A DNA stretch of 64,000 bases, from assembly GCA_016584305.1 (NCBI GenBank), contig JACEEZ010002650.1, forward strand, positions 77,001 to 141,000, written 5' to 3'. Of the stretch, positions 1-11,568 are shown piece by piece (the first letter of the stretch is position 1; each line of letters opens with the position of its first letter). The notes under the pieces were generated by a model. It worked only from the letters and a program-made list of their open reading frames with translations, did no database searches and was not told where the DNA came from. Both the position numbers and the translations under genes were made by a program. The DNA comes from Chionoecetes opilio. Its lineage: Eukaryota; Arthropoda; Malacostraca; Decapoda; Majidae.

Positions 1-133
1 ACAATGACTTTTTATTATGATATATTTGTTAGTAGTGTATCAATTCTGCTGTGTTTCTAAGGACATCATACACCTGGCAGTGAGTTTCTGGGGGTGCTGC
101 AGCTCCGCAGCCCTATGCCACGAGCCGCCACTG

Positions 134-199
<66 letters not shown>
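134..199. repeat. (TA)n microsatellite
   Basis: Alternating TA tract with one phase break near 160. Open reading frames of Tyr-Ile repeats across it are artefacts. Confidence 0.95.
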
Positions 200-201
<2 letters not shown>

Positions 202-302
202 TCAAAAGTACATAATGAATCGCCTAGGGCCCTAGATGAAGGGGAAATGCACACTTATGGATGCTTCCCCATGCCCACAGCATTTTCACAACAACACACG
301 CT

Positions 303-345
303 GCGTGTGTTGTGTGTTTGTGTGTGTGCGTGCGTGTGGGTAGGT
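303..345. repeat. (GT)n-rich microsatellite
   Basis: Imperfect GT/TG tract. No gene is visible in positions 1-479. Confidence 0.8.
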
Positions 346-479
346 GTTTGTTACTTCATCAGCATACACAGACAAACACCAATCACCAATCCGTAGTTAC
401 CAGTCAACCAGGCAATATTCACCCAGCAGACATTCACCACTCATCAGTCACCAGTTAGTTACCCATCAGTCACAAGTCA

Positions 480-1162
480 TCTATAATAATATGAGCGAAA
501 GTGTGTCTGTCTGTGTGTGTGTGTGTGTCTCTGTGTGTGTGTGTGTGTGTCCGCGATAGGTGCCGCCCCCCGTGGCACAATCCCATCATATGGCACAGTT
601 TTGGAACCAGCTCGACCAGGGGCACATTTTAAGCCCAAATATGAGATGATCCGACCACTTTTTATTTATTTTTTATTTCTAGTAGCCTATTAGCGAGAAT
701 TGTGAAAAAAAAATGTGGGTTGCGAGAATTGAGGAAACCTTGATGTAGGGTGATGGGTAATGGGTGAGTGAATGGGTGGGGTGATGGGTAATGGGTGTGG
801 GGTGATGGGTAATGGGTGTGGGGTGATGGGTAAGTGAATGGGTAGGGGTGTTGTGGGAGGAATAGGTTTGGGGGTGATGGGTAATGGGTGAGTGAATGGG
901 TGTGTGGTGATGGGTAATGGGTGAGTGGATGGGTGGGGGGTGATGGGTAATGGGTGAGTGAATGGGTGGGGGGTGATGGGTAAGGCGTTAATACATACAT
1001 TTCTACATCCATGATTTCAGGAAAGTTAGAAGGGGCTATCTGGAGAGTCTGTGTTTGGTGGGCCGAAGTCCCACCAAACACAGGTGGTGGGCCGAAGGCC
1101 CACCAATAGCCCTCCGCAGGAGTTAGCCAAAAAGACCGCCCGAAGGGCGGCTTTGCGGCTAG
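480..1162 (+). mobile_element. Non-autonomous Helitron, copy 1
   Basis: The element starts with TC (480-481) after an A and ends with CTAG (1159-1162) before a T, as expected for Helitron insertion between A and T without target duplication. Just before the CTAG is a 3' hairpin with stem CCGCCC/GGGCGG at about 1138-1150. The body holds a (GT)n tract near the 5' end and a 34-bp-class minisatellite built on GGGTGATGGGTAATGGGTG. No Rep or helicase coding is present. Three more copies lie at 14100, 39288 and 46934, and a fragment at 27612. Reading frames rich in His-Pro-Thr on the minus strand are translations of the minisatellite. Confidence 0.85.
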
Positions 1163-1219
1163 TATATTATAAAGTCAACAATCCGGTGAATTTGACAATA
1201 TCTGATCTTGTTTTATATG

Positions 1220-1935
1220 TAGTCCTGGCTGTGGGGGGGGGAGTTCGTGTACATGGCTCTTTTAGAGCATTACCCTAAATTTTATTGTTATATATGTCAA
1301 GGCCGTCAAAAAAAGGTTGGGTAACACTTCCAGATCAGGTACAGTTTTTCCGCAGAGCCCGTTGAAGATATTTGGTCGAGCGTCCAGAATCGAAAATGAC
1401 GATATTGTAGTTTCATGCAATAACCCACCATCAGGTCCACAAAAGTTATTAATTGTGATTAATTATCAAGCCTTTGATAGTACTAACAACATTCTATGAC
1501 TATTCAGACACATAAACCTCGGGTTTCAGTGCGAAATAGCTAAAATGTTAGTGATTTTAGTCCAAAAATCCTTCGAGTTTGAAAATGCCTCTATGTTTGA
1601 AGGCTCTCCACAAAGTCAATATTATACTTAGAACTGTCATACTTCTCCAAAAGTTTCCTTATCAAGTACTCTGACAATTTCAATTCGCATATTGGTTAAA
1701 AAAAATTAAGTATGGTGGCGAGGGAGACAAATATAACCGAGCGTCAACCTTAACTTAAGTTGCCGCGTTAAGCCGCGATTAGCGATTTCGGTCAAATGAT
1801 CATATCTCTCCAAATAATTGTCTTAGGAAGTAAATGTTGTTGTCTATATGTATGCTTTTGACCCTAAGGAATTGAATGACACTATTTTTACGTTGTTTGG
1901 AGTTGATTTGGTTATCATAATGCCAAATTGTCAAA
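1220..1935 (+). repeat. Left terminal inverted repeat of the 6.5-kb transposon
   Basis: The reverse complement recurs at 7005-7705 with scattered substitutions. It begins with TAGTCCTGGCTGTGG and a G run and ends inward at GCCAAATTGTCAA. Short reading frames inside are mirrored in both arms and are not genes. Confidence 0.9.
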
Positions 1936-2113
1936 AAAATATGCGGAAACATAATTGTTGGTATGGTAGGCATGGACTCCACATATTAGAGGAAAAGCAA
2001 TCGTGTTACTGAATGGTAATGTTGTTCATAATACTTGATGAAATAATTAATATATATTATTTCTTTCCCAGGACCCTGAGATGTTTTGTCGGTCTGCTGC
2101 CATAGCCTGAGGG

Positions 2114-5100
2114 GTGACCAATCGTCTTCACACGCCTACAACCATACACATGGATTCAACGATGGAATCAGTCGCACTATCAAAGTCATCCACAGACATT
2201 TCAGTTGACGTCAATAAGTGCATCATCTGTCAGACAACAACTGCTGATAAAACTGTTAGTACCAGCAATGGGTGTAAAAGGATCCGAGAAGCCAGTGACA
2301 TACACAATGATCATGTTTCCAAAAGACTGAAACTTATTGATGAAGACCAGTTCCTTTACCATGTAACGAATGCCTGTTACAAGAAGTACCCTATGAAATC
2401 TGTTCTTGATAGACTTACGAAGCAGAATGTAGCTCAAAGTCAAGATCAGTCATTGAATCAGCAGAACACATCAGAGGATAGAAACACTCGCTCACAGACT
2501 GCCGGACACCCGCCCAATACTGGCCCGACAGCAACAGCAGTGCGTGACATAAATTGTATTATCTGTGATAACAAATCATACAAACATGAGTACATAAAAT
2601 TTCGCATCTGCGAATCCAACCGTGCTTCATCCTTTCTTGCTGCAACTAACTATTTCCAAGATGAAGTCTACACTCGTACCTGCGACCTTCAAGATCCATG
2701 TTCTGTGTTTGGCGCAGATGTATATTATCACAACGAATGCATGATCAAGTACATGTACAAGTACGACTCAAGATCCAAGGAGTTAGCACCACAATTATCA
2801 ACCAAACACCTTGTATGGAATCAGGTTGTGTCTGAGTTAGAGAAAGGCCTGAAAAATGAAACCACTTGAATAGCATTGATGACCAATGTGGCTTTCGCAA
2901 CAGAGATGTGAAAATATTCTTGATTAATCAATTTGGTAGTGATGTTGATTTTACATATCCTGATGCTCTGCGTAAGTCAATGATGGTGTTTGGTGTGTCA
3001 CGTAACTCGGCAAATGCATTAGCTGAACGCATCCGTTCTGTTGATCCTATACAAGTATGTGCTTGTGTTATACGGAAGAAGATGAATAAGATTTTGGACT
3101 TGAAGACAACTTTTGTGATGCTCAAGAGTTAAAGCTTGCATGTACATAATGACATGGATATCCCCGAAGCTGCACTTAAGTTTTTTGGGACGTTGTACAA
3201 TTTCAAACCTGAAACCTACAAACAAGCAGCATCATCAGCCTTCACACAGGAGAAGGTTGCTGATAATGAGAATGCTGACGAGGACGATAGCGATGATATC
3301 AGCGACAGTGATGGCAACTTATCCACAGGACGTTGTCGGAAGTTGCAGTTTCTCTTCCAAACGATGTATTACGTGCATCACTGTGGGAGAAAGAGAACAC
3401 CCATGCATATCATGAATGCAGAGTCTTTCCATGCACTTGGACGTGGAGGTAAAATCGTGACCTCAATATTAAACCATGAAGGATTGGCACTCAGTTACAC
3501 GGAGCTCCACCTCGCATCTTTCACAGCACAACACAACAAAGATCGCATTGCACTACCGAGTCACTTTGACCCTGGACAATTCACATCTGGCGCTATTGAC
3601 AACTGGGACCACGAAGGAGCGAGGATCTCAGAGCATGACACAGTGACTGTACTCTTCCAAGATAAACCCGTTTCATCGCCATGCAAGCCAAAAATTTCTG
3701 ACACACAAGTAACACACGGGCCACAAGCTTTCAAGGAAATCCTACCATGTCAAATACTCTCAGATTTCCACAAATCACCACGCAATCCCGACATCCCAGC
3801 GTCATACAAAGTGAATGATGAAGTCTACAAATCTGCAAAAGCTGACGGAGCGAAAATTAAGGACACCACCTGGTCCCTCACTCGCATCGAGTATGGCGAA
3901 AAAGAGGTATCAATATATCCTCAATCACAGTCGATGCCGTCTTGGAGTGCAAGCAATTCCGTTTGGACTGAAGAGAACATTCCGGTGAAAAATCTTGCAT
4001 TCATCCCCGTGCTTCCGTATGCCGTCACTGAACATGCCACTGTGTATTCTGCAATGAAGAATTTCGTGGACCTTGGTTCACAGTTGGTTCAACAAGAAAT
4101 ACCTTTGTATTGTGATGAGGGAGTGTACCACATAGTGAGAGAAATTCAGATGAGGCATGGCAAGAATTTGAGACGCTTGTACCAGTTCTGGGATCATTTC
4201 ATTTGGTGAAAATTGTTCTCAAATGTATCGGCAAATACATGTCTGGAAGTGGAGCAGACACCACTTGGCTACAGGCAGGAGTATTTGGTCCAACCATCAT
4301 TCAGAACTTAGTTCTCAGCGGAAGTCATTACAGCTGTTCTCTTGAAGGCATGCAATTTCTTCGCTTCGCTTCAATTCTTCGCAGACAAAGGTGTGGAGCA
4401 GTATGCAGCAGAGCTTGCAATCTTGATAAACCTCAGAACAAGTGTCGCAAATAAGAACACCAGTGAAAGCCAGAAGTACATGGACAAATTTGCTACCGCC
4501 TCCAGTCAGTTGATCGAAGATCTGAATGTCTTCAGAAAAACTCGGTCTGCTGAAAATGAAAACTTCAACTGCTGGAACCAGCTCCTCCGTATGATGAATG
4601 TGGTGTACGATCTATTAAGAGCTGATCGCGAGGGGATATGGGAACTCCATCTTGATGCTGTACAACGTGCACTCTACCTATTTGCTGCATTTGATTCAAG
4701 AAACTACCTGCGCTGGTGTTCCGTCTACATGGAAGACATGCGTCGACTGTCCGAAACAGCACCATCGGTCTATGAGAAGTTCTCAAATGGGAATTTCTCC
4801 ATCAAAGACAAAGCTGGCCGCTTCACAGCCGTAGGTGGTGACCAGAAACTGGAGCAAAGTATCAATCTTTCCTCTAAATGCAGCGATGGAGTCATCGGGC
4901 ATGCCAGGCAGAAGCAGTATGTGGCCCAATTATTTGTGACCTGATTTACCACGAAATGATGGCAGTGAAGAACCTGCATCGTGAAAATGCTAGCGTAGTA
5001 GATATTACTCATGAGTCGTACAACCACTACCAGTCATCACAAACTACCACAATTCGCAATGAATCCCATGTCCAGGCAATGGCCAGATTCATAGAGGAGA

Positions 5101-6829
5101 AGGGTTCGCCATTCTTCCCTAGATGTTCCACGACGCTGCAAAATTTCGTGACACGAGAAATCATGGCACAAGACATCAGGAACGACCTGCTGAATGCCTA
5201 CACGAAAGGAGAGGATACTTACCGGAAATTCCGCCTCGAAAGATTCATTCAAAAGACAACGAGGATCAGTGACACAATTCACCGAATGAATATGAAAACA
5301 ATGAAAAGTAACAGCAGCAAGCCAACGAAGACTATCAAGAAGACAGTAAAAGAAATGAACATGTCGATGAAAGCCATCGAAATCTCCCGTGATCGTGGCC
5401 TAACCACCGAGGATCTTTTGAAGTATGACGTATCACCATCCCCACTCCTGTTCACTGAAGACGGGCTGATGACCAAGCCAGACAAAAGCCAATTGCTCAA
5501 AGAGATGGAGAATCATCTCAAGCCTGACGATTACAACTATGTACATCAAACAAACAGTGCGTTTGTTATAGATGTCATGGCCAATGTTCGCAAGATTCGT
5601 GTGACCGATATCTGTAACTTCCACGAGCTCGTTTCGCGCTTACTGTCATTCACAGAGGCATACCATCAGTTTGGGAGATGTGACTACGTGTTCGAAATGT
5701 ATTCTGATGAGCCCTCGGTGAAGGATAATGAAAGAATGAGGCGCACGAACACGATCCCCATCGAACACAGCTCAATCGATCCAAAAACACCACTACCGAA
5801 ACAGATGGAGACATTCTGGCCTTCAAGCAGCAACAAGCTTCTTCTAGAAAAACTGATCTATGGCCATCTTCAGCAAAACACTCCTGACACTCGACAGTAC
5901 CCGAGTATTATCGGTCAGTTGACCAGAGAAGACGACAACTGACAGTGTGTCAGGGTTCACGGCGGTCGAGAGACAGTACTAGCTCACCTTCAATCTGAAT
6001 ATGAAGAAGCCGATCTTCGCATTCCCATTCATGTGATGGACACGTTACAGGCAGGACACACCGTTTGTGTAGTTATCTGCAATGATACAGACGTTATTGT
6101 GGCACTACTGTACCATATGTCTGTCTTCCTGCAACATGGTCTGTCACAGCTATGGGTTCGAGCTGGGGTAGGTGATACCACTCGGTATGTGCCCCTTCAC
6201 GTATTGTTCAAGCGGATGGGTGCCCAACTTTGTGCAGTTCTGCCGGCTCTGCACAGCCTTACAGGGTGCGACATCAGGAGCAGAGTTGGCACCAAGAAAG
6301 CTGCCTTAAAGGCAGAGCCAGTGAAGCTCCTGAAACACTTTGGGACATCACCATCGCTCTCCCGAACCGCGATTCGCAACGCCGAACATTATTTAGTGAA
6401 AGTGCTAAAAAAATCAAGTGAGGCTACTAATTTCTCAGATCACCGAGCTGAAATGTTCCACTACAGCAAATGCAGTTCGCTGCAGAGCTTGCCCCCAACC
6501 AGTCAAGGTATTCAACCTCATCTCCAGCGTGGGCTGTATAACGCTTACACCCCCATGCATGCCTTGGAGAACCATCTCGAGCCAGGAACTATTGAGCAAC
6601 TGAAACCAGAAGTGTGCGGTTATCACCAGGACAATAGTCTTATGATATCTTCCACAAGTTGGAAAACGCTGCTACATGGTCGGTCGAAAAGGCTACATGG
6701 TCGGTCTTCTGTTCCTGTGAAAAATGTGCCAGGTCCAGTTGCCCTTGTCGGACGGCTGGAGTCAAGTGCATCAAATTCTGTCGCTGCAACAAAGGGTCAC
6801 TGAATGTTTGCAAAAACCCGTTTGTTTAG
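2114..6829 (+). pseudogene. Transposase-like gene: Cys-rich N-terminus, XPG/FEN-like nuclease, CXC domain; multiply broken
   Basis: Related segments run in order through 2114-2869, 2866-3132, 3136-4209, 4203-4454, 4342-4944, 4878-5942 and 6033-6803 with frame changes. A single in-frame TGA (5940-5942) separates the last two. The N-terminus has a CIIC motif, then CIIC...C...C with YHNEC, suggesting zinc binding. The C-terminal half shows FEN/XPG-like features: an EADLRI segment near 6006, ICNDTDV near 6078 and LTGCDIRSRVGTKKAA near 6258, resembling the FEN1 segment with two Asp before a glycine-rich helix-hairpin-helix. A CXC (tesmin/TSO1-like) Cys cluster follows in a shifted frame (6710-6829). 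A possible splice acceptor (pyrimidine tract then CAG) precedes position 2073, so an upstream exon is possible. The product is probably the transposase; no intact protein can be made. Confidence 0.75.
6710..6829 (+). pseudogene. CXC (tesmin/TSO1-like) Cys-rich C-terminus, frame-shifted from the upstream ORF
   Basis: This frame reads CSCEKCARSSCPCRTAGVKC, then an IKFCRC segment, and ends in TAG at 6827-6829. The spacing of paired cysteines and the basic linker are those of a CXC DNA-binding motif. The 6033-6803 reading frame is offset by one frame here and encodes no cysteines, so a frameshift lies before about 6710, near a short local duplication of GCTACATGGTCGGTC (6670-6705). Confidence 0.75.
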
Positions 6830-6945
6830 TCATGTTAATAGGGTCAGTGGACTTTCTATAGAACGGGTGCAGTGTATTTAGTTAAGGTGGACATGGTAAT
6901 GTTGTCATTGATGATAAATAATTAACCTTGTAGTCTATTGTGAAC

Positions 6946-6951
6946 AATAAA
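6946..6951 (+). promoter_or_regulatory. Polyadenylation signal AATAAA
   Basis: A canonical AATAAA lies about 115 bp after the CXC stop codon and just before the right TIR, as expected for the 3' end of the transposase transcript. Confidence 0.5.
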
Positions 6952-7004
6952 CTTTTCACAATTAGTGTGGTGTTCCATTAGGTGCCTTGTTATAGGCTCA
7001 CAAC

Positions 7005-7705
7005 TTGACAATTTGGCATTATGATAACCAGATCAACTCCAAACAACTTAAAAATAGTGTCAATCAATTCCTTAGAGTCAAAAACATACACATAGACACC
7101 AACATTTACTTCCTAAGACAATTATTTGGAGAGATATGATCATTTGACCGAAATCGCTAAACGCGGCAACTTAAGTTAAGGTTGACTCGGTTATATTTGT
7201 CTCCCTCGCCACCATACTTAATTTTTTTTAACCAATATGCGAATTGGAATTGTCAGAGGACTTGATAAGGAAACTTTTGGAGAAGTATGACAGTTCTAAA
7301 TATAATATTGACTTTGTGGAGAGCCTTCAAACATAGAGGCATTTTCAAACTCGAAGGATTTTTGGACTAAAATCACTAACATTTTAGTTATTTCGCACTG
7401 AAACCCGAGGTTTATGTGTCTGAATACTCATAAAATGTTGTTAGTACTATCAAAGGCTTGATAATTAATCTCAATGAATAACTTTTGTGAACCTGATGGT
7501 GGTTTATTGCATGAAACTACAATATCGTCATTTTCGATTCTGGACGCTCGACCAAAAATCTTCAACGGGCTCTGCGGAAAAACTGTACCTGATCTGGAAG
7601 TGTTACCCAAACTTTTTTTGACGGCCTTGACATATATAACAATAAAATTTAGGGTAATGCTCTAAAAGAGCCATGTACACGAACTCCCCCCCAGAGCCTA
7701 TACTA
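7005..7705 (-). repeat. Right terminal inverted repeat of the 6.5-kb transposon
   Basis: Reverse complement of 1220-1935 from TTGACAATTTGGC to the terminal C run and GAGCC..ACTA. The two arms differ by scattered single-base changes. Confidence 0.9.
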
Positions 7706-7708
7706 ATG

Positions 7709-8397
7709 CGGGTGAGGGACACACACACAGGCTGGTCATGAGCACAGTGAATATAGCGCCTTCTACACACACACACACACACTTGAGTAACGTGCGTGTT
7801 CCCTCAGGAAAATCACGCCTATAGTAGATATCCATCACCACTGTTTGCTTTTCTTTTTGTCTTTGGACACAGATATGAACACTCTGGTGTTCTAATCGTG
7901 GTGTTTTAGCAGATTGGCACAAAACAAACATAATATGTTCTCTTTATCCAGCTATATAGGCGAGGACTGTGTGAAGCGGGGTAGAGAAGGGAGCGGAAGG
8001 GATGTTCCCGCGAGTTGTCTACGCCACAACCACTCACAGAGCGTTCCGCGGCCACGTTATATTTTGTCCCCAAAAACTGCATGTACGTATCTCATTCATG
8101 GTGCATTTTTAAGCAAAATGAATACATGAGTATAGTGATATGTAGCTTATATTGTATACAAAGCTTCATAAAACTCCGTGTTTTAGGTGTGAGTAAACGG
8201 GTCCATTCATAAAGAATAGTGAATTCGCACTGCAGCTTAATACGCAGCTTAAACACTGCAAAAAGTAGTAATAATAATGAGCTGAAGCAACAATGTGCGT
8301 GAGAGCGGTGACTGCGGTGTGAGGGAGCGGAGGCCGGCGCTGGAGAGTGAGGATTCCGACTGAGGAGGATAGCGCACCAGCTTATACCTCGATTAAT
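7709..8397. other. No gene recognised
   Basis: Contains a short (CA)n tract near 7766-7783 and otherwise unremarkable sequence. Short reading frames here show no recognisable protein. Confidence 0.5.
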
Positions 8398-8700
8398 GAT
8401 GATATTTATTTAGTTAACGCTAATTTATGCATGGTGCTAATTTATTTATCAGAAAACGAAATATATCAATGGAAAGCTAATACAATTCCGCTTCTAATGA
8501 TATGTTCCATGTTATAAGCTGTCTTGCAAAATGTTAAACGGCGACGAGTTTAACTGAATTTTAAGTTCATGCATATTTCTTCAGAATCTCATAATGACAT
8601 TTATTTAGTGTGATATACTGTGTTTTATGTAATAATCTTATAGAACAAACATATCCGAAAATAAAAAGTCTATCATTTATACTGATAAATGTATTTGGTA
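8398..8700 (+). repeat. Dispersed GTTAAC-type MITE (family M), copy
   Basis: Runs from TTTATTTAGTTAACGCTAA through AAGTTCATGCATATTTCTTC to ATACTGATAAA. The same sequence, in either orientation, recurs near 14041, 15763, 40726, 41226, 41567, 41875, 48166, 56815, 60300 and 60942. Ends carrying TTTATCAGTATA suggest terminal inverted repeats. No coding capacity is visible. Confidence 0.8.
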
Positions 8701-9840
8701 GGGGATAAATTACTATGGAAGTATAGTTCAAGTATACTTTATCCCCGGGTTCCTCGGCCAGCCTCACGGCCAGAGTCGCTTTGTTATTCTTTATCACTTG
8801 ACCATGACGTCAAGTGCAAACTATCTATAGATGGTATGCACTGACGTCACGAAGCTCCGCCCCTAAGCACACGCTGACCGTAGTGTATGTAATCGCATTA
8901 CTTCTTGTAATTTTTGGTACACTCACGCATCCTGACCTCTTTGTGGCTAGGAAAGTGATTGATGATGTTCATCTGTCAGACTATGTTCTTCAGATGTTGG
9001 GCTGTGGATCTATTCATCGTTACATTGTAAAATGTCTCATTTTGCCATTATTCCCCCTCCTCCAAAACAAACCTGACAATGAGTGAATCTTTCTACTAAG
9101 TCAGAAGGTTAGATCAGGAGGGTTAGGTTTAGTTTAGGTTTGGTTAAATTTAGTTTTAAAATGGGTGCCTCACCACCTGGATAGCAGGTAGACGTGAGGT
9201 TTGATTAAACGTAAACTAGCACCGACGACGGGGCCGCGGGTGGCAGCCAGAGATAATTTTCCCTCATAACATCGCTTATACTTTGCACTCGTAACTTAAG
9301 TTAAATACGAGGACGACCAACATTATTAACACAGACGAGGCATGCATTTCTAGTAAATCTAAGCTAACCCCACATATAACATCCTAACCTAGTAGAAAGA
9401 TTAACTCATTGTCTGATTTGTTATGGAATAGAGAGTATAACGGCTAAATGAGGCATTTCCGACGATTCGTTTATGTGACCATCATTATTAACACATCAAA
9501 ATACATGGGTAAAATTGATTTTGACTAAGAGTACTATTAAACTCACCATACGACATAAGAAGTGTTGTTGGCTGTGTTGTCCAGCAGCAAGACCCGGCAG
9601 GAAGGGTTAGATTTGCTCCATGCCTCACCCAGCCTTAATGTATTTCCATCATCAGCTTTCATACGCCGTAAACTTGATTCCCCATGATAATTTAGCTCTT
9701 TGAGTACCAGTGGGCCCATGTTTTGTTGTGTTATTCTGAAAATATATACTACAGTAATGTTTAATCATTGTCATTGCGAAAAGATGCAGTCTGGCTTGCT
9801 TGGCAGCTTAGGCTACAATGATTTTCGGACACCAGTCAGA
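8701..9840. other. No gene recognised; AT-rich with GGTTAGGTTTAG-type runs
   Basis: The reading frame at 8814-9086 has a hydrophobic stretch but overlaps repeat-derived sequence and resembles no known protein. The TTAGG-like runs near 9110-9150 are imperfect and not a telomeric array. Confidence 0.5.
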
Positions 9841-11566
9841 TAGGGGAGGTCACATCCAAAGTTGTGCACCCTTGATAGTGTATGCCGATATTTGAGGGCG
9901 CCCCAACAGATAGCAGTGACCCATCTTCGAATGAGCCATGCTTGTCACACGTAGTTGTCTCATGCTACAAAGAGTTGGGCTATAAGGCGAATTTTGGTGA
10001 GCAAGCCGCCATAAGCCGGCTTGCGGCAGCTTGCGGTTTTTGTTAACTCGAGGCACGTTTCGTAAGCCGGCTTTCCCAGCTTGCGCAAGCTACCGTAAGC
10101 CGTGGCACGCGAAGGTCTAAGGTCGGCTATGACGGCTTTAAACGTGACGTCATATAAAAACAATAACATGGCAGAGACGCTTCATTGAGTATTGTTAAGC
10201 CCCAAGCACTTTGGGGGGAATGCGGGGGCTCAACGGGGGGTGATGCTCCTGTTAGCGGACCCCCCACCCGCTACGGTTCTATCCAATCGGTCGCTGACGT
10301 GGCATGACAACTAACCCCAGCACCCCTACCTGTAGGGTGCCAGGTTGGGCATATCTCCAGGTACTATCTGTACTTACTTTGCACATTAACCGGGGCAGTG
10401 CCCCCTCGCGTCGGAGATACGGGGAGCTTGCCTCCCCAGGCTATATATATATAGTTTGTGTCAGCACAACATTGTCGTCTCTCTCTCTATCCACTACCGT
10501 TATCAGTATGCTCTCTCTCTCCTTATTCTCTTCTTCTATTTCCTTATTTATCCTTCTCTCCCCTCCTATTCCTCGTTCCTCCGCGTTCCCAGCCCTCACA
10601 AGTATCGTCGTAGAAATAATGAGTAATTAAAGATAACAGGACACAAGTAAAAACATAGATGTACATCCATATGTACGGACTTACCTTAAGACCACGAAAC
10701 AGAATATACAGTGTCGATGACATCAGAGGAGAACTTTAAATCTGATGAAATATTTTGCAGGTCATATCAACCTTCACGCTAGTCCCTGTGACGTGTAGTA
10801 GTTTCTGCATAATTTTGCTGATAATAGGGCACAAATTAGCAAAAGTTGTACATTTAGAAGTACGGGCTTAACTTTAGGACCACAATTATAGAGCTACAGT
10901 GGTGTGACACGAGAGGAAAACGTCAAGTCTGGTGAAATAACTTTCCCGAGTCTTATAACGCTAAGACCAGTCCGTATGACGTTGTTTCTCTCCAATTTGA
11001 CTAATGGTAAAACGGCATAAGCACTGCTCCAAGCTTATCTGAATGACATTACAGTATCATATAGTAAACTTACTGTATTTCATATCTGCAAAGGTTCCAG
11101 TGTGCGGTTAGGCCTGCTTAAACCACACTGCCTCGACAGGTACCTGGAACTGTCACCGATAAGAATTCTCGCCGACGTCGGCGAGTGTTCCTATTTTTCA
11201 CATCGGCGAGTTCCTATTTTCGGCGACAGTTACAGCTCTTGATTTTGATATTGCAGCACCCAATATATACATTTATTCTAATTTTACCCGTGTTTCAGCA
11301 TTAATTAAAGTATTAAATACCAGCAATAGCCTGAATAGTTATGTAAGGGTATGTGGTTAAGATATGTTGGCCAGTTAATCAATGTCCAGGTTAGGTTAGT
11401 GAACGAGCAGCCCTCTGTACGGCTGTTAGTCTGGGGCGCCCCCCCCAGTTAGGCCAGGTTACGTTACTAATGTCAAACTGCACTTTTAGTGTTCTGGGAC
11501 TAGCGAAAAATGATTGGATTACGTATAATAATGAAATTGTTTTTATTCTTCATTTTCCCCTATTAC
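9841..11566. other. No gene recognised; GC-rich AAGCCGGCTT/AGCTTGCG repeats near 10000-10100
   Basis: Positions 9980-10165 carry many short inverted copies of AAGCCGGCTT and CAAGCTTGCG-like words and partly resemble the reverse complement of 13870-13960. This may be a decayed inverted-repeat element, but no ends could be fixed. Confidence 0.4.
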
Positions 11567-11568
11567 TA

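Larger units (their letters stand above)
1217..7708 (+). mobile_element. Decayed XPG-nuclease/CXC DNA transposon (Academ-like?) with long TIRs
   Basis: A 6.5-kb unit bounded by inverted repeats of about 700 bp (1220-1935 and 7005-7705), whose outer ends read TAGT...GGCT followed by a G run. The trinucleotide ATG immediately flanks both ends (1217-1219, 7706-7708) and may be a 3-bp target site duplication. The inside holds one plus-strand transposase-like gene broken by frameshifts and stops, then a polyadenylation signal. Nuclease-like and Cys-rich CXC motifs, long TIRs and a short TSD best fit what I recall of the Academ superfamily. The superfamily name is inference; the structure is seen directly. 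Confidence 0.75.

Noticed and set aside
134..199. Tyr/Ile-repeat reading frames over this and other (TA)n tracts (13430, 47553, 55809, 62094)
   Set aside because: They are translations of dinucleotide repeats, present in several frames on both strands.
662..1081. His/Pro/Thr-rich reading frames in the Helitron copies (also 14269-14940, 39404-39748, 47019-47393)
   Set aside because: They are translations of the 34-bp-class minisatellite; length varies with unit number and no start or domain is conserved.
8814..9086. 90-codon hydrophobic frame
   Set aside because: No family motif, no splice or promoter support, flanked by repeats.
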